Of a DNA stretch of 64,000 nucleotides, positions 8,413 to 17,234 are shown in pieces. A program made the translations under genes and the position numbers. The notes beneath the pieces were generated by a model, which made no database searches, had not been told where the DNA came from, and saw only the letters and a list, made by a program, of their open reading frames with translations. Each line of letters opens with the position of its first letter. Position 1 is the stretch's first letter. Origin of the DNA: Candidatus Aalborgicola bjergmarkensis (GTDB lineage: Bacteria; Pseudomonadota; Gammaproteobacteria; Burkholderiales; Burkholderiaceae_C). The stretch lies in contig JADJFE010000015.1 in the NCBI GenBank assembly GCA_016708725.1, forward strand, positions 56,464 to 120,463, read 5' to 3'.

Positions 8413-8593
8413 TCATATCACCCGTGATATTAAAAACACCAAAGCCGCACTACAGGCACTCCCCGCGAGCCTCCGTAGCACGTTTTTAGCCTCAATTTGG
8501 CCTCAATTTGGCCTCAAATTAGCCTAAATTTAGCATCAAATCAGCCTGTAGCCCCCGAGGGACAAGCGGGGGCAGCTACTAAAAACGTAGTAG
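8413..8593 (-). repeat. Dispersed element copy 1, with five 11-bp units, 3' of aceF
   Basis: A 181-bp sequence nearly identical to the reverse complement of 47973-48131. Read on the minus strand (away from aceF) it has CTACTACG, a hairpin (GTAGCTGCCCCCG with CGGGGGCTAC), an array of 11-bp units (about 8488-8542), a conserved linker, and the inverted repeat ATATCAC-GG-GTGATAT (8415-8430). The array has five units here and three in the other copy, matching the 22-bp length difference. It lies between aceF and vapB. No coding capacity is evident. Confidence 0.9.
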
Positions 8594-8606
8594 GCAACCT
8601 CCTGCC

Positions 8607-9905
8607 CTACAGCAACACCCGGCGAAAGTCCCCCAGCAGTTGCCCCAGATAGGCATTGAAACGCGCAGCAGAAGCGCCGTCGAGTACGCGATGGTCCCAG
8701 GTCAGGGACAGGGGCAGCAGCAATCGCGGAACAAACGCGCTGCCATTCCACACCGGGGTCATCTGGCTTTTGCAGACGCCCAGAATGGCCACCTCGGGCG
8801 CGTTGATGATGGGCGTGAAATAGCGCCCGCCAATGCCGCCCAGGCTGGAAATGGTGAACGTGGCACCCGCCATATCGCTGGGGCCGAGTTTGCCAACACG
8901 CGCTTTGTCCGCCAGTTCGGCCATTTCCTGCGCAATCTGCAAAATGCCTTTCTGGTCGGCATTTTTAAGCACCGGCACCACCAGCCCGTTCGGCGTATCG
9001 GCTGCAAAACCGATGTGCCAGTACTGCTTATAGACCAGGGTATCGCCATCCAGCGAGCTGTTGAAATCCGGGAACTTTTTCAGTGCCGCCACACAGGCCT
9101 TGACCAGAAAAGCCAGCAGCGTGACCTTGGCCTGCGTTTGTTCGCGGTTGGTGGCAACCCGAAACGCTTCCAGCTCGGTAATGTCGGCATCGTCGTGGTT
9201 GGTGACGGCCGGAATCAGCACCGCGTTGCGTAGCAGGTTGGCACCGGCCAGTTTCTTGATGCGCCCCAGCTCTTTACGCTCGATGGGGCCGTATTTGGCA
9301 AAGTCCACGTCAGGCCAGGGGATCAGCCCCAGCCCCGCGCCTGCTGGAGCTGCAGCCTTGCTACTTTGCGCTGCCGCCTGGGTCTGCACGCTGCCAGCCA
9401 TCACCGCACGGGTGAAGGTGTGTACGTCGGCCTGCAGGATACGCCCCTTGGGACCGCTGCCCTTGACTTCGCCCAGCGGCACGCCCAGTTCACGCGCAAA
9501 CTTGCGTACCGAAGGCGAGGCGTGCGGCAGCTTCGATGCCACGGCACCAGGTTCATGGGCGGGCATGGCTGGAGGTTTCGCTACCACATCAATAGCTGTT
9601 CCCGCACGATCCACGGGAGCTTCAGGCTTATTTGGCACTGGAACTGGGGTAGGTGTTTCTTTCGCCTCCGCCACATCCAGCAGCAGCACGGCTGAACCGG
9701 CGCTGACCTTGTCACCGATCTGAACGAGCAACTGTTGCACCTTGCCTGCATGGCTGCACGGGATTTCCATGGATGCCTTGTCCGACTCCACGGTGAGGAG
9801 CGACTGGTCAACATGCACGCTGTCGCCGGGTTTGACTAGCACTTCAATGATGGACACATTGGCAAAGTCGCCAATATCAGGAACCAGGATGGTTTGTATG
9901 GCCAT
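8607..9905 (-). CDS. aceF: Pyruvate dehydrogenase E2, dihydrolipoyl acetyltransferase
   Basis: A 432-residue E2 subunit of the pyruvate dehydrogenase complex. It has one N-terminal lipoyl domain (lipoyl Lys in ESDKASMEIP, about residue 43), an Ala/Pro-rich linker, a peripheral-subunit-binding domain (SVRKFARELGV) and a catalytic domain with the HxxxDG motif (DHRVLDGASAARF) near the C-terminus. ATG 9905 is chosen because AAGGAGG precedes it and the product begins with the lipoyl domain; the frame is open further upstream inside aceE. It follows aceE by 13 bases. An AGCTATT repeat fragment (about 9577-9605) lies in the linker. The stop is followed by the dispersed element. Confidence 0.96.
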   Translation of the reverse strand: MAIQTILVPDIGDFANVSIIEVLVKPGDSVHVDQSLLTVESDKASMEIPCSHAGKVQQLLVQIGDKVSAGSAVLLLDVAEAKETPTPVPVPNKPEAPVDRAGTAIDVVAKPPAMPAHEPGAVASKLPHASPSVRKFARELGVPLGEVKGSGPKGRILQADVHTFTRAVMAGSVQTQAAAQSSKAAAPAGAGLGLIPWPDVDFAKYGPIERKELGRIKKLAGANLLRNAVLIPAVTNHDDADITELEAFRVATNREQTQAKVTLLAFLVKACVAALKKFPDFNSSLDGDTLVYKQYWHIGFAADTPNGLVVPVLKNADQKGILQIAQEMAELADKARVGKLGPSDMAGATFTISSLGGIGGRYFTPIINAPEVAILGVCKSQMTPVWNGSAFVPRLLLPLSLTWDHRVLDGASAARFNAYLGQLLGDFRRVLL

Positions 9906-9918
9906 GGCACAAGCCTCC

Positions 9919-12657
9919 TTAAGCGTACAGTGGGTTGACGCCATCGGCGTTGATGCCATATTTGGCAATCGCTTCACTGACCCTGGCCAGCGGCACGCTC
10001 CCCTCTTCACTGAGCGCCTTGAGTGCGGACAGGACGATGAAGTGGCGGTTGATTTCAAAGTGCGTGCGCAGTTTGCTGCGAAAGTCACTGCGGCCAAAGC
10101 CATCGGTGCCCAGTACCCGGTAGCTGCGGCCTTTGGGGATGAAGGGGCGAATCTGCTCGGCATACGCCTTTACATAGTCGGTCGAGGCTACCACCGGACC
10201 TGTATAGGCTTCCAGTTGTTTGCCCACAAAGCTGGTGCGCGGTTCCTGTGCAGGATGCAGCAGGTTGTAGCGCTCGCAGTCCTGACCCTCGCGCGCCAGC
10301 TCGTTGAAACTCGGACAACTCCAGACATCGGCAGCGACTCCCCACTCCAGCGCCAGCAACTCCTGCGCCGCCAGGCTCTCGCGCAGGATGCTGCCTGAGC
10401 CGAGCAACTGCACGCGCGGCAGTGCGCCATCTGCTGGAATGGCGCTGGGTTTACATACATACATACCCCGGATGATCTGCTCCTCCGTCCCTGGGGTCAG
10501 GCCCGGCATGGCGTAGTTTTCGTTGAGCAAAGTGATGTAGTAATACACATTGTCCTGTTTTTCTACCATGCGCTTGAGGCCGTGGTGCAGGATGACGCCG
10601 ACTTCGTGTGCAAAGCTGGGGTCGTAGCTGATGCAGTTCGGAATGGTGCTGGCCAGCAGATGGCTGTGGCCGTCTTCGTGTTGCAAGCCCTCGCCATTGA
10701 GCGTGGTGCGCCCGGACGTGCCACCCAGCAAGAAGCCCCGCGCCTGCATGTCGCCCGCAGCCCAGGCCAGGTCGCCGATACGCTGAAAGCCAAACATCGA
10801 GTAATAGACATAAAACGGCACCATGATGCGGTTGCTGGTGCTGTAGCTGGTGGCGGCGGCAATCCAGCTGGACATGCCGCCGGCTTCGTTGATGCCTTCT
10901 TGCAGGATTTGCCCTTGCTTGTCCTCGCGGTAGTACATCACCTGGTCCTTATCGACCGGGGTGTATTGCTGACCTGCCGGGTTGTAGATACCGATTTGCC
11001 GAAACAGCCCTTCCATGCCGAAGGTACGCGCCTCATCGACCAGAATCGGCACCACACGCGGCCCCAGCGCCTGGTCACGCAGGAGCGTTGTCAAAAAGCG
11101 TACATAGGCTTGCGTGGTGGAAATTTCACGGCCTTGGGCGGTTGGCTCCAGCACGGCCTTGAAGGTTTCCAAAGCCGGGACCGTGAACTGCTCGTCGCTG
11201 CGGGTGCGCCGCCTGGGCAGGTAGCCGCCCAGCGCTTGGCGGCGCTGGTGCAGGTAACGCATCTCGGGCGTATCGTCTGCGGGTTTGTAAAACGGAATAT
11301 CGGCCAGCTGGCTGTCGGGGATGGGGATATTGAAGCGGTCACGGAATAGCTTGATGTCCTCGTCCGTGAGCTTCTTGGTCTGGTGTACCGTGTTTTTGCC
11401 TTCACCACTTTTACCCATGCCAAAACCCTTGACAGTTTTGATCAGCAACACCGATGGCTGGCCCTTGTGGTGGGTGGCCTGGTGGTAGGCGGCGTAGACT
11501 TTTTGCGAGTCGTGGCCGCCACGGCGCAGCGCCCAGATGTCATCGTCGCTCATTTTGGCCACCATGGCGGCAACCTTGGGGTTGCGCGCAAAAAAGTGTT
11601 TGCGTACATAGGCGCCGTCATTGGCCTTGAAAGCCTGGTAGTCACCGTCGAGCGTGTCCATCATGAGCTGGCGCAGCGCACCGTCCTTGTCGCGCGCAAA
11701 CAAAGGATCCCAGTTGCTGCCCCACAGCAGCTTGATGACGTTCCAGCCCGAACCACGAAATTCGCCTTCAAGCTCCTGAATGATCTTGCCATTGCCACGC
11801 ACCGGACCGTCGAGGCGCTGCAAATTGCAGTTCACGATGAAAACCAGGTTGTCCAGCTGTTCCCGCGCCGCCAGGCCAATGGCGCCCAGACTCTCCACCT
11901 CGTCCATTTCGCCATCGCCACAAAACACCCAGACCTTGCGGTTTTCGGTGTTGGCGATGCCGCGTGCGTGCAGGTATTTCAGAAACCGCGCCTGGTAGAT
12001 GGCCATCAAAGGCCCGAGTCCCATCGACACCGTGGGAAACTGCCAGAACTCGGGCATCAGCTTGGGGTGCGGGTAGCTCGACAAACCCCGGCCATCGACC
12101 TCCTGGCGAAAATGCAGCAGCTGCTCCTCGCTCAGGCGCCCTTCCAGAAAAGCGCGCGCATACACGCCGGGTGCCACATGGCCCTGAACATATAGACAGT
12201 CTCCGCCATGCTCCTTGCCCGGTTCGGTACTTTCTGCGTGCCAGAAATGGTTGAAGCCCGCGCCAAACATGTGCGCCACCGAGGCAAACGAGCCAATATG
12301 CCCGCCCAGATCGCCACCGTCTACCGGATGGTGCCGATTGGCCTTGACCACCATTGCCATCGCGTTCCAGCGCATGTAGGCGCGCAGACGCTCCTCAATT
12401 TCAAGATCGCCAGGGCAGCGCTCCTCATCCTGGGGCGCAATGGTGTTGACATACGCCGTGTTGGCCGAAAACGGCAGGTCAATGCTGTTCTGGCGTGCGT
12501 GGTCGAGCAGCTGCTCCAGCAGAAAGTGCGCCCGCTCGATACCTTCGTTTTCAATCACGGCGGACAGGGCATCCATCCACTCGCGTGTTTCCGTGCGGTC
12601 CGAGTCCACGGAACCTGGGGCCAAGGCGGGAATTTCGTTTTCCGGGGTGTCTGGCAT
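9919..12657 (-). CDS. aceE: Pyruvate dehydrogenase E1 component (homodimeric)
   Basis: A 912-residue thiamine-diphosphate enzyme that decarboxylates pyruvate and acetylates the E2 lipoyl group. The ThDP/Mg motif is clear (CGDGEMDE...NCNLQRLDGPV, about residues 245-275). Length and sequence fit the homodimeric AceE type of Proteobacteria. ATG 12657 is preceded by AGGAG at about 12664-12668. It is followed directly by aceF, and a helix-turn-helix/ATPase gene ends 58 bases upstream on the same strand. No E3 gene is in the window. Confidence 0.97.
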   Translation of the reverse strand: MPDTPENEIPALAPGSVDSDRTETREWMDALSAVIENEGIERAHFLLEQLLDHARQNSIDLPFSANTAYVNTIAPQDEERCPGDLEIEERLRAYMRWNAMAMVVKANRHHPVDGGDLGGHIGSFASVAHMFGAGFNHFWHAESTEPGKEHGGDCLYVQGHVAPGVYARAFLEGRLSEEQLLHFRQEVDGRGLSSYPHPKLMPEFWQFPTVSMGLGPLMAIYQARFLKYLHARGIANTENRKVWVFCGDGEMDEVESLGAIGLAAREQLDNLVFIVNCNLQRLDGPVRGNGKIIQELEGEFRGSGWNVIKLLWGSNWDPLFARDKDGALRQLMMDTLDGDYQAFKANDGAYVRKHFFARNPKVAAMVAKMSDDDIWALRRGGHDSQKVYAAYHQATHHKGQPSVLLIKTVKGFGMGKSGEGKNTVHQTKKLTDEDIKLFRDRFNIPIPDSQLADIPFYKPADDTPEMRYLHQRRQALGGYLPRRRTRSDEQFTVPALETFKAVLEPTAQGREISTTQAYVRFLTTLLRDQALGPRVVPILVDEARTFGMEGLFRQIGIYNPAGQQYTPVDKDQVMYYREDKQGQILQEGINEAGGMSSWIAAATSYSTSNRIMVPFYVYYSMFGFQRIGDLAWAAGDMQARGFLLGGTSGRTTLNGEGLQHEDGHSHLLASTIPNCISYDPSFAHEVGVILHHGLKRMVEKQDNVYYYITLLNENYAMPGLTPGTEEQIIRGMYVCKPSAIPADGALPRVQLLGSGSILRESLAAQELLALEWGVAADVWSCPSFNELAREGQDCERYNLLHPAQEPRTSFVGKQLEAYTGPVVASTDYVKAYAEQIRPFIPKGRSYRVLGTDGFGRSDFRSKLRTHFEINRHFIVLSALKALSEEGSVPLARVSEAIAKYGINADGVNPLYA

Positions 12658-12715
12658 GAAAAGTCTCCTGGTGTTTGTAGTGTCTTAAAGTTTTAACGTC
12701 TAAAGTCTTGGCATC

Positions 12716-13735
12716 TTATTTTCCCTGGGCCTGCGCCACCATGGCGGCTACACGGGCATTCATGTTGCGTGGGCACAGTTGCACCTGCGGATGTTGGCTG
12801 GGAAAGACCCGAAACAGTTCGTCGGCAAAACCCTGGCCTACCGACTCGATACCGTCAAAGTTCAGGTCCACCACCTCAAATGACTCCAATCGGTGCGCAA
12901 TACGCTTACCCTGGGCACGCGACTCCAGCGTCTGGTCTGCGCCCGCCGCCAGCCGCAAAGACACTTCGGTGCGCGCAAAACTCACATCCTGCGAACCCTT
13001 GCCATGTGCGGCAAAAACATCCTCCAGGGTGCGTGTGGAGTTCAGCGCCAGCGACATGAAAATTGCCGTTCCCGCCACGGCCAGCGGATTGGCTTTAAGC
13101 CATTCGCGGCGTTGCCAGTGGCTATGCTGGTAGGTCAGATGGTTGGCATACAGGTCAAACACATCAAAGAGGCGCGAAGTAAAGAACAAGCCACGCCCGG
13201 TATGGAATTCCGGTTGCGTGGTCAGTTTGCCCTTGCTCAGTTCCAGGAGTGCCTGTTGCGGGCTGTCGATCTGGAACGCCTTTTGAATGCGGTCAAACAC
13301 ACCACAGCCATCGTCGCGCACCAGCATGTGCAGGTGTGTCGGGTTTTGCCGCATGGAAATCGACACCTTGCTGCCCTGGCTATGGTCAACGGCATTGTTG
13401 AGCAATTCGGTGAAAGCATGGTGCGCCAGGCGGGTGATGTTGGGTGGCAGGTCAAAACAGGGCGCAAAGTCGCGCTCCCAGGGTGTATGTTCATCCAGTC
13501 CGGCAAGCACATAACTGCGGCTGACATCGCGCAACAAACTGGGTTTATATACCGGGCGCGAGATGCTTCCCTGGCGCGTCAACCACCCTTCTTCCATCAA
13601 CTTACGCAACCACTTCCCCATGGTGGAGCGGCTGACCCCGAACTGGGCCGCCAGATCGGCACACAAATGCGTGGGATTGGCAACGGCTTTTGCCGTGATA
13701 AGGGTTTTCAGCTCTTTCAGCCGGTCTTGGGACAT
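12716..13735 (-). CDS. Helix-turn-helix / GHKL-ATPase / DUF4325 regulator upstream of aceEF
   Basis: 339 residues in three parts. Residues 1-60 look like a winged helix-turn-helix (CADLAAQFGVSRSTMGKWLRKLMEEGW). Residues about 100-190 carry GHKL-type ATPase boxes: N-box ELLNNAVDHS, G1 DDGCGVF and G2 HTGRGLFFTSRLFD. Residues about 235-335 match a STAS-like DUF4325 domain (VDLNFDGIESVGQGFADEL). Such ATPase and STAS modules are partners in anti-sigma switches; here they are joined to a DNA-binding domain. It lies upstream of aceE on the same strand, so it may control the complex, but no target site was found. It diverges from the ankyrin gene. Confidence 0.75.
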   Translation of the reverse strand: MSQDRLKELKTLITAKAVANPTHLCADLAAQFGVSRSTMGKWLRKLMEEGWLTRQGSISRPVYKPSLLRDVSRSYVLAGLDEHTPWERDFAPCFDLPPNITRLAHHAFTELLNNAVDHSQGSKVSISMRQNPTHLHMLVRDDGCGVFDRIQKAFQIDSPQQALLELSKGKLTTQPEFHTGRGLFFTSRLFDVFDLYANHLTYQHSHWQRREWLKANPLAVAGTAIFMSLALNSTRTLEDVFAAHGKGSQDVSFARTEVSLRLAAGADQTLESRAQGKRIAHRLESFEVVDLNFDGIESVGQGFADELFRVFPSQHPQVQLCPRNMNARVAAMVAQAQGK

Positions 13736-13845
13736 AAGGAGAACTCCACGCTACGGATAAAACAAAAAGGGAACATTCCGGGATTGGCACGCGAGGGTGC
13801 GATACTCAGGATCAATATCAATGTCAATGCTCAAGAGGAATTTCC

Positions 13846-14487
13846 ATGTCCATGTTACACCTGATCACATGGGGCGTCGCACTGCTGGTTGCGCCAGTGT
13901 TTTCTGCTGTTGCCGTGGAGGCTGGCCATCAAAACTACGCCATCGCAATGCTCCAGGCAACCACCAGTCCGCTAAACCGCCAGTTCGCCACTTTGGTAAC
14001 CCGCAAAGACTATGCGGGATTGCAAAAACTGCTCAAAGAGACAAAGAACATCAATGAAACCGACCTCAAAGGCGTTGCCCCGGTTCATTATGCGGCCTCC
14101 ATGGGTAGCGTTGAGGCCATGAAACTGCTGATCGCGCGTCGCGTCGATCTCAAGGCAAAAACTTTTGGTGGCTGGACTCCGCTGCATTACGCCGCCCATG
14201 GCGGGCATGGCGAAATGGTACAACTGTTGGTGCGTGAAGGGCATCCCGTCAACATCAGAGATTCCGGTGGCGAAACTGCGCTTTTTTATGCGGTTGAAGG
14301 CAATCAGGTACAAGCCGTTCGATTGCTGATGGCTAACGGTGCCGACGTGAACGCCGACAATAACCAGGGCGAAATGCCTCTTTCCGTAGCCAGGAAAAAC
14401 AACTTCAAGGAAATAGCCGACATGCTGCAACAAGCCGGTGCCCAGGAGGGGGAAGCGCTTGATCCGGACAAGCGTGCCCCGGATTGA
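13846..14487 (+). CDS. Secreted ankyrin-repeat protein
   Basis: 213 residues: a signal peptide (cleavage near VFSAVAVEA, residue 25) and at least four ankyrin repeats from about residue 70 to 200 (GVAPVHYAASMGSVEAMKLL, GWTPLHYAAHGGHGEMVQLL, GETALFYAVEGNQVQAVRLL, then a degenerate one). Ankyrin repeats bind proteins. Export suggests a periplasmic partner, which is not identified. GAGGA precedes ATG 13846. It lies 93 bases before htpX with no terminator seen. Confidence 0.85.
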   Translation: MSMLHLITWGVALLVAPVFSAVAVEAGHQNYAIAMLQATTSPLNRQFATLVTRKDYAGLQKLLKETKNINETDLKGVAPVHYAASMGSVEAMKLLIARRVDLKAKTFGGWTPLHYAAHGGHGEMVQLLVREGHPVNIRDSGGETALFYAVEGNQVQAVRLLMANGADVNADNNQGEMPLSVARKNNFKEIADMLQQAGAQEGEALDPDKRAPD

Positions 14488-14580
14488 TACGACAGACTTG
14501 AAAAGCAGCAATTCGCCCTTACCATTGCGGCCCTAGCGCCCGCATCGCGCGCGATATTCCTGTTCATCCATGAGGAAACT

Positions 14581-15447
14581 ATGAAACGTATTCTTTTATT
14601 TGTTTTGACCAATGTGCTGGTCGTCACCGTGCTGGGCATTGTGGCAAGCCTTTTGGGTGTCAACCGTTACCTGACCGCTGGCGGACTCAACCTGGGCGCC
14701 TTGCTGGGCTACGCGCTGGTCATGGGGTTTGGTGGCGCCATCATTTCCCTGCTCATCAGCAAGCCCATGGCCAAGTGGACATCCGGCGTGCGCGTCATCG
14801 AGCAGCCACAAAACGCGGACGAAGCCTGGATTGTCGATACCGTGCGGCGTTTATCGCAAAAAGCGGGCATTGGCATGCCGGAAGTCGGCATTTTTGAAGG
14901 CGAACCCAATGCCTTTGCCACCGGCGCATTCAAGGACTCGGCGCTGGTTGCCGTCTCCACGGGCTTGCTGGTTGGGATGACGCGCGAGGAGATCGAGGCT
15001 GTGATTGGCCATGAGGTGGCCCACATTGCCAATGGCGATATGGTCACCATGACGCTGATTCAGGGCGTGATGAATACCTTTGTGGTGTTCCTCAGCCGCG
15101 TGATCAGCTATGCAGTGGACAGCTTCCTGCGCCGCGACGATGACCGCTCCGGCCCAGGCATCGGTTACACCATCTCCACCATCGTGCTGGACATTGTGCT
15201 CGGTTTTGCCGCCGCCATGGTTGTAGCTTGGTTTTCGCGCCAGCGCGAATTCCGTGCCGACGCCGGTGCTGCCCAACTGCTGGGCCGCAAACAACCCATG
15301 ATCAACGCCCTGGCGCGCCTGGGTGGCATGGTTCCGGGCGAGCTGCCCAAGAGCGTCGCGGCCATGGGCATCGCCGGCGGCATCGGGCAACTCTTCTCTA
15401 CCCACCCGCCGATTGAAGAGCGCATCGCAGCGTTGCAAAATGCCTGA
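14581..15447 (+). CDS. htpX: Membrane zinc metalloprotease HtpX
   Basis: 288 residues of the M48B peptidase family. Two N-terminal transmembrane segments are followed by the zinc motif HEVAH (in VIGHEVAHIANGDM, about residue 143), two more membrane segments and the downstream Glu in QREFRADAGAA. HtpX degrades misfolded inner-membrane proteins. Length is normal. The start ATG 14581 lies shortly after AGGAAA. Confidence 0.96.
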   Translation: MKRILLFVLTNVLVVTVLGIVASLLGVNRYLTAGGLNLGALLGYALVMGFGGAIISLLISKPMAKWTSGVRVIEQPQNADEAWIVDTVRRLSQKAGIGMPEVGIFEGEPNAFATGAFKDSALVAVSTGLLVGMTREEIEAVIGHEVAHIANGDMVTMTLIQGVMNTFVVFLSRVISYAVDSFLRRDDDRSGPGIGYTISTIVLDIVLGFAAAMVVAWFSRQREFRADAGAAQLLGRKQPMINALARLGGMVPGELPKSVAAMGIAGGIGQLFSTHPPIEERIAALQNA

Positions 15448-15468
15448 CCAGTTCTGGTCTTGACTTAC

Positions 15469-15486
15469 GGTGTACAATTGTACACC
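15469..15486. promoter_or_regulatory. Perfect 18-bp palindrome, candidate operator
   Basis: GGTGTACAATTGTACACC is fully self-complementary and lies 23 bases upstream of the ATG at 15510. Its form suits a dimeric repressor such as a TetR- or GntR-type protein. The TACAAT within it could be a -10 box. No cognate regulator gene is adjacent. Confidence 0.6.
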
Positions 15487-15509
15487 AACAAACAAAGGGA
15501 CTTACTGCC

Positions 15510-15938
15510 ATGACTGCAACCACCCCAGCCCGAAAGGCAAGCGCCGCCAAAACCGGCGCAAGCAAATCTGCCACCACCAAATCAGCGGAGAAAAAACCGC
15601 CGCCCGCGCAAGCATCCGAAGAACCGTCCTTGCGCTTCTTTCACTCCCAGGCGCTGCGGGATCAGACCCTTGCAGTCCTGACTTCCATTGAAAACACGCC
15701 CACAACCAAGGGAAAAGCCCTGGCTGACCTGGTAGATGATCTGGTGGAAGCGGGTATGGAGTACTACTTCATGCGCCCACTCAAAGCAGCCGAGGTGGGA
15801 TTTATCAAGGAGCAATCGGCTCGCCTGGGCATGACGGGCGCGGTCAAGATCGTCAGCTCCGTATGCCGCAAATACATCGAGGGCATGGATCACAAGCAGC
15901 TTCTGGTCGTCGTCGCGCACATTCGTTCCCTGACCTGA
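15510..15938 (+). CDS. Small protein with basic Ala/Lys-rich N-terminus, function unknown
   Basis: 142 residues. The first 45 are Ala/Lys/Ser/Thr-rich and probably disordered, like the tails of DNA- or granule-binding proteins. The remaining 95 residues look globular and helical (KGKALADLVDDLVEAGMEYYFMRPL, then IVSSVCRKYIEGMDHK) and belong to no family I recognise. AAGGGA precedes ATG 15510, and the palindrome at 15469-15486 lies just upstream. An alpha/beta hydrolase gene follows after 24 bases and probably shares the transcript. Confidence 0.7.
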   Translation: MTATTPARKASAAKTGASKSATTKSAEKKPPPAQASEEPSLRFFHSQALRDQTLAVLTSIENTPTTKGKALADLVDDLVEAGMEYYFMRPLKAAEVGFIKEQSARLGMTGAVKIVSSVCRKYIEGMDHKQLLVVVAHIRSLT

Positions 15939-15962
15939 TCGACACTGAAACACAGCAGGCAC

Positions 15963-17222
15963 ATGAACAAGAAACATCTGTACCTATCAGATCTGCGCGG
16001 CTATGGCCGTCTGGTGCTGGAAGCCACCGTAGGCATCACCAGCCTGGTGGAAACCATGCACCACAACATTTTGCTCTTGCCCATGCCCGTGGGCCAGGCG
16101 GGTACCAAGCCCACACTGGGTCCGGCGCACGGCGTCGTGTACAACGTGATCAAAGCCAGCAGCGGCCTGGTGTACCGCTCCATCCGGGGCGTGGCACGCC
16201 TGATCGGCGCCGGACTGGATTCCGCACTGGAGCGCCTGGAGCCTGAGCTGGTACACATCAACTCCTCGCACGAACGCGCTGCCATCATGTCGGTGTTGAA
16301 TGGCGTACTGGGTGACCACATGGCCGCTGGTGGCAACCCGCTGGCAATCACCCTGAACTTCCGCCACGAAGGCCACGTGCTGTACCTGAACCGCGAGTCG
16401 CTCGACAGCGCGGTTCCCCAACCCAAAGGCAAAATTCTCCTGATGCTACATGGCCATTGCATGAACGAATTGCAATGGCGGCGCAATGGTCACGACCATG
16501 GAGAAGTGCTGGCGGCTGCCAACGACTTCACGCCCATGTACGTGCGCTACAACAGCGGTCTGCACATTTCCCAGAATGGCCGCGCCCTGGCCGACAAACT
16601 GGAAGAGCTGGTCAGCGTCTGGGGTGTGCCGGTAGAAGAGATTTGTATTCTTGGCTACAGCATGGGCGGCTTGGTTGCGCGCAGTGCTTGCCACTACGCA
16701 GCACAAGCGGGCCACAGCTGGTTGCAACACGTGCGCAAACTGCTATTCGTCGGCACGCCACACCATGGCTCGATGGTGGAGCAAGCGGGCAACCTCATTG
16801 ATCTGATCCTGGAAGTCAGCCCCTATACGCAAGCCTTGTCGCGTCTGGGAAAAATCCGTAGCGCTGGAACGACCGATCTGCGCCATGGCAACATGATTGA
16901 CGAGGACTGGGTGGGGCGCAACCGTTTCTCCCACGCCGCCGATGTCCGCATCCCCATGTCCTTGCCGGAGAACATCCAGTGTTATGCCATTGCTGCCCTG
17001 ATTGCCCAGGAGCACTGCGAAATCCGGGGCAAGCTGATTGGCGACGGCCTGGTACCCTTGCGTAGCGCGCTCGGACACCACCGCGACACACGACGCGCGC
17101 TGGAGTTTGACGCGCAGCACCAAAAGATTTTCTACGGCATGAACCACATGGGCCTGCTGGATAGCCAGGAAGTCTGTGCACAACTGCAAAGCTGGATCAC
17201 CCCCGCTACAACGGCGATGTAA
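15963..17222 (+). CDS. Alpha/beta hydrolase (lipase/esterase-like)
   Basis: 419 residues with an alpha/beta hydrolase fold in the C-terminal 260. The nucleophile elbow is GYSMGG (Ser about residue 233), the oxyanion strand is LLMLHGHCMNELQW, and a likely catalytic His is in GMNHMGLLD near the C-terminus. The N-terminal 140 residues are family-specific and not recognised. There is no signal peptide. The substrate is unknown; lipid or polyester are possible. It lies between the small basic protein and the hemolysin-III gene. Confidence 0.82.
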   Translation: MNKKHLYLSDLRGYGRLVLEATVGITSLVETMHHNILLLPMPVGQAGTKPTLGPAHGVVYNVIKASSGLVYRSIRGVARLIGAGLDSALERLEPELVHINSSHERAAIMSVLNGVLGDHMAAGGNPLAITLNFRHEGHVLYLNRESLDSAVPQPKGKILLMLHGHCMNELQWRRNGHDHGEVLAAANDFTPMYVRYNSGLHISQNGRALADKLEELVSVWGVPVEEICILGYSMGGLVARSACHYAAQAGHSWLQHVRKLLFVGTPHHGSMVEQAGNLIDLILEVSPYTQALSRLGKIRSAGTTDLRHGNMIDEDWVGRNRFSHAADVRIPMSLPENIQCYAIAALIAQEHCEIRGKLIGDGLVPLRSALGHHRDTRRALEFDAQHQKIFYGMNHMGLLDSQEVCAQLQSWITPATTAM

Positions 17223-17234
17223 CCAGACCCCACG

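Noticed and set aside
8488..8542. 11-bp array considered as a CRISPR or CRISPR-like array
   Set aside because: The units are too short, adjoin without spacers and are only three to five in number.
8536..8751. Similar short frames at 8536-8751 (minus) and 47839-48036 (plus) sharing a C-terminal RLSxGxYRLI-like sequence
   Set aside because: The similarity comes from the dispersed element read in one frame. The rest overlaps aceF and the ATP-grasp gene, so these are not genes.
11383..12195. 270-codon open frame antisense to aceE
   Set aside because: It arises from the codon bias of aceE and has no ribosome site or family signature.
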